A stretch of 34,732 bases of DNA from Pirellulales bacterium (lineage in GTDB: Bacteria; Planctomycetota; Planctomycetia; Pirellulales; JADZDJ01). Position numbers and translations under genes: made by a program. Below are positions 33,339 to 34,732 of the stretch, piece after piece; the first letter of the stretch is position 1; each line of letters starts with the position of its first letter. The stretch covers positions 1-34,732 of the forward strand of contig JADZDJ010000162.1 of assembly GCA_020851115.1 (NCBI GenBank), in the 5' to 3' direction. The notes under the pieces were generated by a model. That model was not told the DNA's origin. It ran no database searches and saw only the letters and a program-made list of their open reading frames with translations.

Positions 33339-34732
33339 GTGCCTGAATCTGCCATCTCCACCGACAACCGCACAAGCTCAACCACCACCGACGCTTCTTG
33401 GCGCTGGCTTGAGGTCTTTGAGCGGTTCTTTACGTGTGCGCGCCAAATGCGGCGAGCTCTGACGGATTGCACCGAGCGGCACGGATTGAGCGATGTCGAA
33501 CTATCGATGCTATCGCATTGTTTCCGCAGCGGTGAAGTTGGAATGAGTCAAGTCGAGCTTGCCGAGGCAACGAGCCTCTCAACGGCGCAAATCAGCGGCA
33601 TGGTCGAGCAACTGCGTGCCCGCGGGCTGATCGCGGGCTGTCGGGATGCGAATGACCGGCGGCGACAGATTTGGCAGATCACCGCGGCAGGACGCGATTT
33701 GTTGAACGGCGTGCTGGCCGACTTACACGGGCTGGCCGAAAGGCTGTTGCCATTTTGGAACGATCAGGCAAGCCAGACCATCGAACGATTGACAGAACAG
33801 TGCGTTGGTCAACAGCACCATCGCCCAACTCGCACCCCTGAGAAATCAAGCTCTCATCGGTCGGCCAAGCCGATGCTCCGCGTGATTAGCTCCTTGGTCA
33901 TTCTGCTAGCATGTTGGTCCAGCGGATGTACGCGGGCCTATTTTCGCAAGTGGGCCGACAACGAAATTTACGACTTGGTACGGGAGAAATCGCAAGACTC
34001 GCGCTGGCCGCTGAACGACTACACGATCAATATCGACCCGCGCTCGCGGATGTACGATCCATCCTGCCCCGACTTCGAGTTGGAGCCCCCCGACGATCCT
34101 GCCGCCTCAAAACTCATGAAGTGTGTCGACGGCATGCGCGGCGACGCCTGCTGGGATTGGTACGGCGATACTCCCTTTGCCCAGAACCCGAATTGGGACG
34201 CCTGCCTGCCGCGGAATGAGCGCGGAGAAGTTGTCGTCGATCTGACGCAGGCCGTCCAGTTAGCGCTGCTCAATTCGCGCGATTATCAACGCGAGTTGGA
34301 GCAACTCTACCTGTCGGCGCTCGATGTGAGCTTCGAGCGGTTCCGCTTCGACGTGCAGTTTTTCGGCAACAATAGCACCGCCTACGCGGTCGCTGGACCC
34401 ATGGCGCCAGGCGCGGCCGGAAGTAGTTCGAGCTTGCTCACCAACAATACGTCCTTCCAAGCCCATCGGATGTTCGCCAGCGGCGGACAATTCATGGTGG
34501 GGCTTGCCAACTCGCTCGTCTGGCAATTTTCAGGCTCGAACAATCAATTTTCCACAACACTGCTGGATTTCAGCATGTTGCAGCCGCTCCTGCGCGGAGG
34601 CGGGCGTGCTGTCGTCATGGAGCGATTGACGTTGTCCGAACGCGTTCTGCTGTACAACGTGCGGGCCATGGAGCGCTACCGCCGCGGCTTCTTTACGCAG
34701 GTATTTGCCGGCAATAACCCCAGCGACGGCCC
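33339..34732 (+). CDS. MarR-type HTH fused in frame to a TolC-like outer-membrane channel, partial at right edge
   Basis: A single frame from GTG 33339 runs to the window end without a stop (464 codons so far). An in-frame TAG at 33309-33311 rules out a longer start. Residues ~15-165 are a winged-helix MarR-like domain: LTDCTERHGLSDVELSMLSH, MSQVELAEATSLSTAQISGM as the HTH, and GLIAGCRDANDRRRQIWQIT as the wing. A Pro/Ser/His linker leads to MLRVISSLVILLACWSSGC (ATG 33873), a lipoprotein signal with a lipobox. TolC-like sequence then follows, with LTQAVQLALLNSRDYQRELEQLYLSALDV and later LRGGGRAVVMERLTLSERVLLYNVRAMERYRR. Either this is a true fusion or a second start at 33873 yields a separate lipoprotein channel. 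No good ribosome-binding site is visible at either start. Confidence 0.75.
   Translation, partial: MPESAISTDNRTSSTTTDASWRWLEVFERFFTCARQMRRALTDCTERHGLSDVELSMLSHCFRSGEVGMSQVELAEATSLSTAQISGMVEQLRARGLIAGCRDANDRRRQIWQITAAGRDLLNGVLADLHGLAERLLPFWNDQASQTIERLTEQCVGQQHHRPTRTPEKSSSHRSAKPMLRVISSLVILLACWSSGCTRAYFRKWADNEIYDLVREKSQDSRWPLNDYTINIDPRSRMYDPSCPDFELEPPDDPAASKLMKCVDGMRGDACWDWYGDTPFAQNPNWDACLPRNERGEVVVDLTQAVQLALLNSRDYQRELEQLYLSALDVSFERFRFDVQFFGNNSTAYAVAGPMAPGAAGSSSSLLTNNTSFQAHRMFASGGQFMVGLANSLVWQFSGSNNQFSTTLLDFSMLQPLLRGGGRAVVMERLTLSERVLLYNVRAMERYRRGFFTQVFAGNNPSDG

Noticed and set aside
33227-33472. 81-residue minus-strand frame across the MarR operator region
   Set aside because: It overlaps the MarR-like coding region in antisense and has no recognisable features.
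1-34732. CRISPR array or defence island
   Set aside because: No regularly spaced direct repeats of CRISPR type and no cas, restriction or other defence genes were seen.

Overview
The window reads as a chromosomal segment of a planctomycete, most likely of the Pirellulales. The inference rests on family content: a MerR/excisionase-type helix-turn-helix placed in front of a receiver domain, a YXWGXW-repeat secreted protein, futalosine-pathway MqnD, a FliW-CsrA pair, and many low-complexity basic proteins in DNA of moderately high G+C. No rRNA, complete tRNA or CRISPR array was seen.

Layout. 1-1880 is accessory debris: the C-terminal part of a Mu gp29-like (DUF935) portal protein running off the left edge, an integrase-tail-like fragment, and one hypothetical gene. 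1985-3958 is mnmG, carrying an unusual in-frame insertion. 4420-6609 holds a HTH-receiver protein and a soluble histidine kinase. 6685-9932 (minus) holds a TsaE-shikimate kinase fusion, aat, and a membrane zinc-ribbon protein ending in a DNA-ligase-type OB domain. 10231-11409 is an HtrA-type protease. 11413-14235 (minus) is a galactofuranose/polysaccharide group: GT2, glf and a DUF707-like gene. 15080-16787 (minus) has mqnD and a sugar-isomerase-type TIM barrel. 16957-17813 (minus) is fliW then csrA. 18107-20237 (minus) is an OmpR-type two-component pair. 20400-21061 is a DUF486 membrane-protein gene broken by a 202-bp miniature transposable element. 21411-24269 is a YXWGXW protein interrupted by one in-frame TAG. 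24614-25186 is a lipoprotein. 25381-28062 (minus) encodes the two halves of the cyanobacterial arginine dihydrolase/ornithine cyclodeaminase as separate genes, with two small genes between. 28298-31690 holds a disordered R/G-rich protein, a group II PLP decarboxylase and a HemP protein. 31701-32999 (minus) is a membrane coiled-coil protein. 33339 to the right edge is one open frame joining a MarR-like HTH, a lipobox segment and a TolC-like channel.

Three observations stand out. First, degenerate 7-bp-periodic repeats (consensus GGTTCAG and other heptads) occur at four places: inside mnmG, inside the ATPase domain of the histidine kinase, in the csrA leader and upstream of fliW. They resemble a repeat class that tolerates insertion into conserved proteins. 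Second, the MarR/TolC frame is preceded by two copies of an operator-like 20-mer. Third, the DUF486 gene carries a miniature element whose terminal inverted repeats and 10-bp target duplication can be read directly, and removing it restores the frame.
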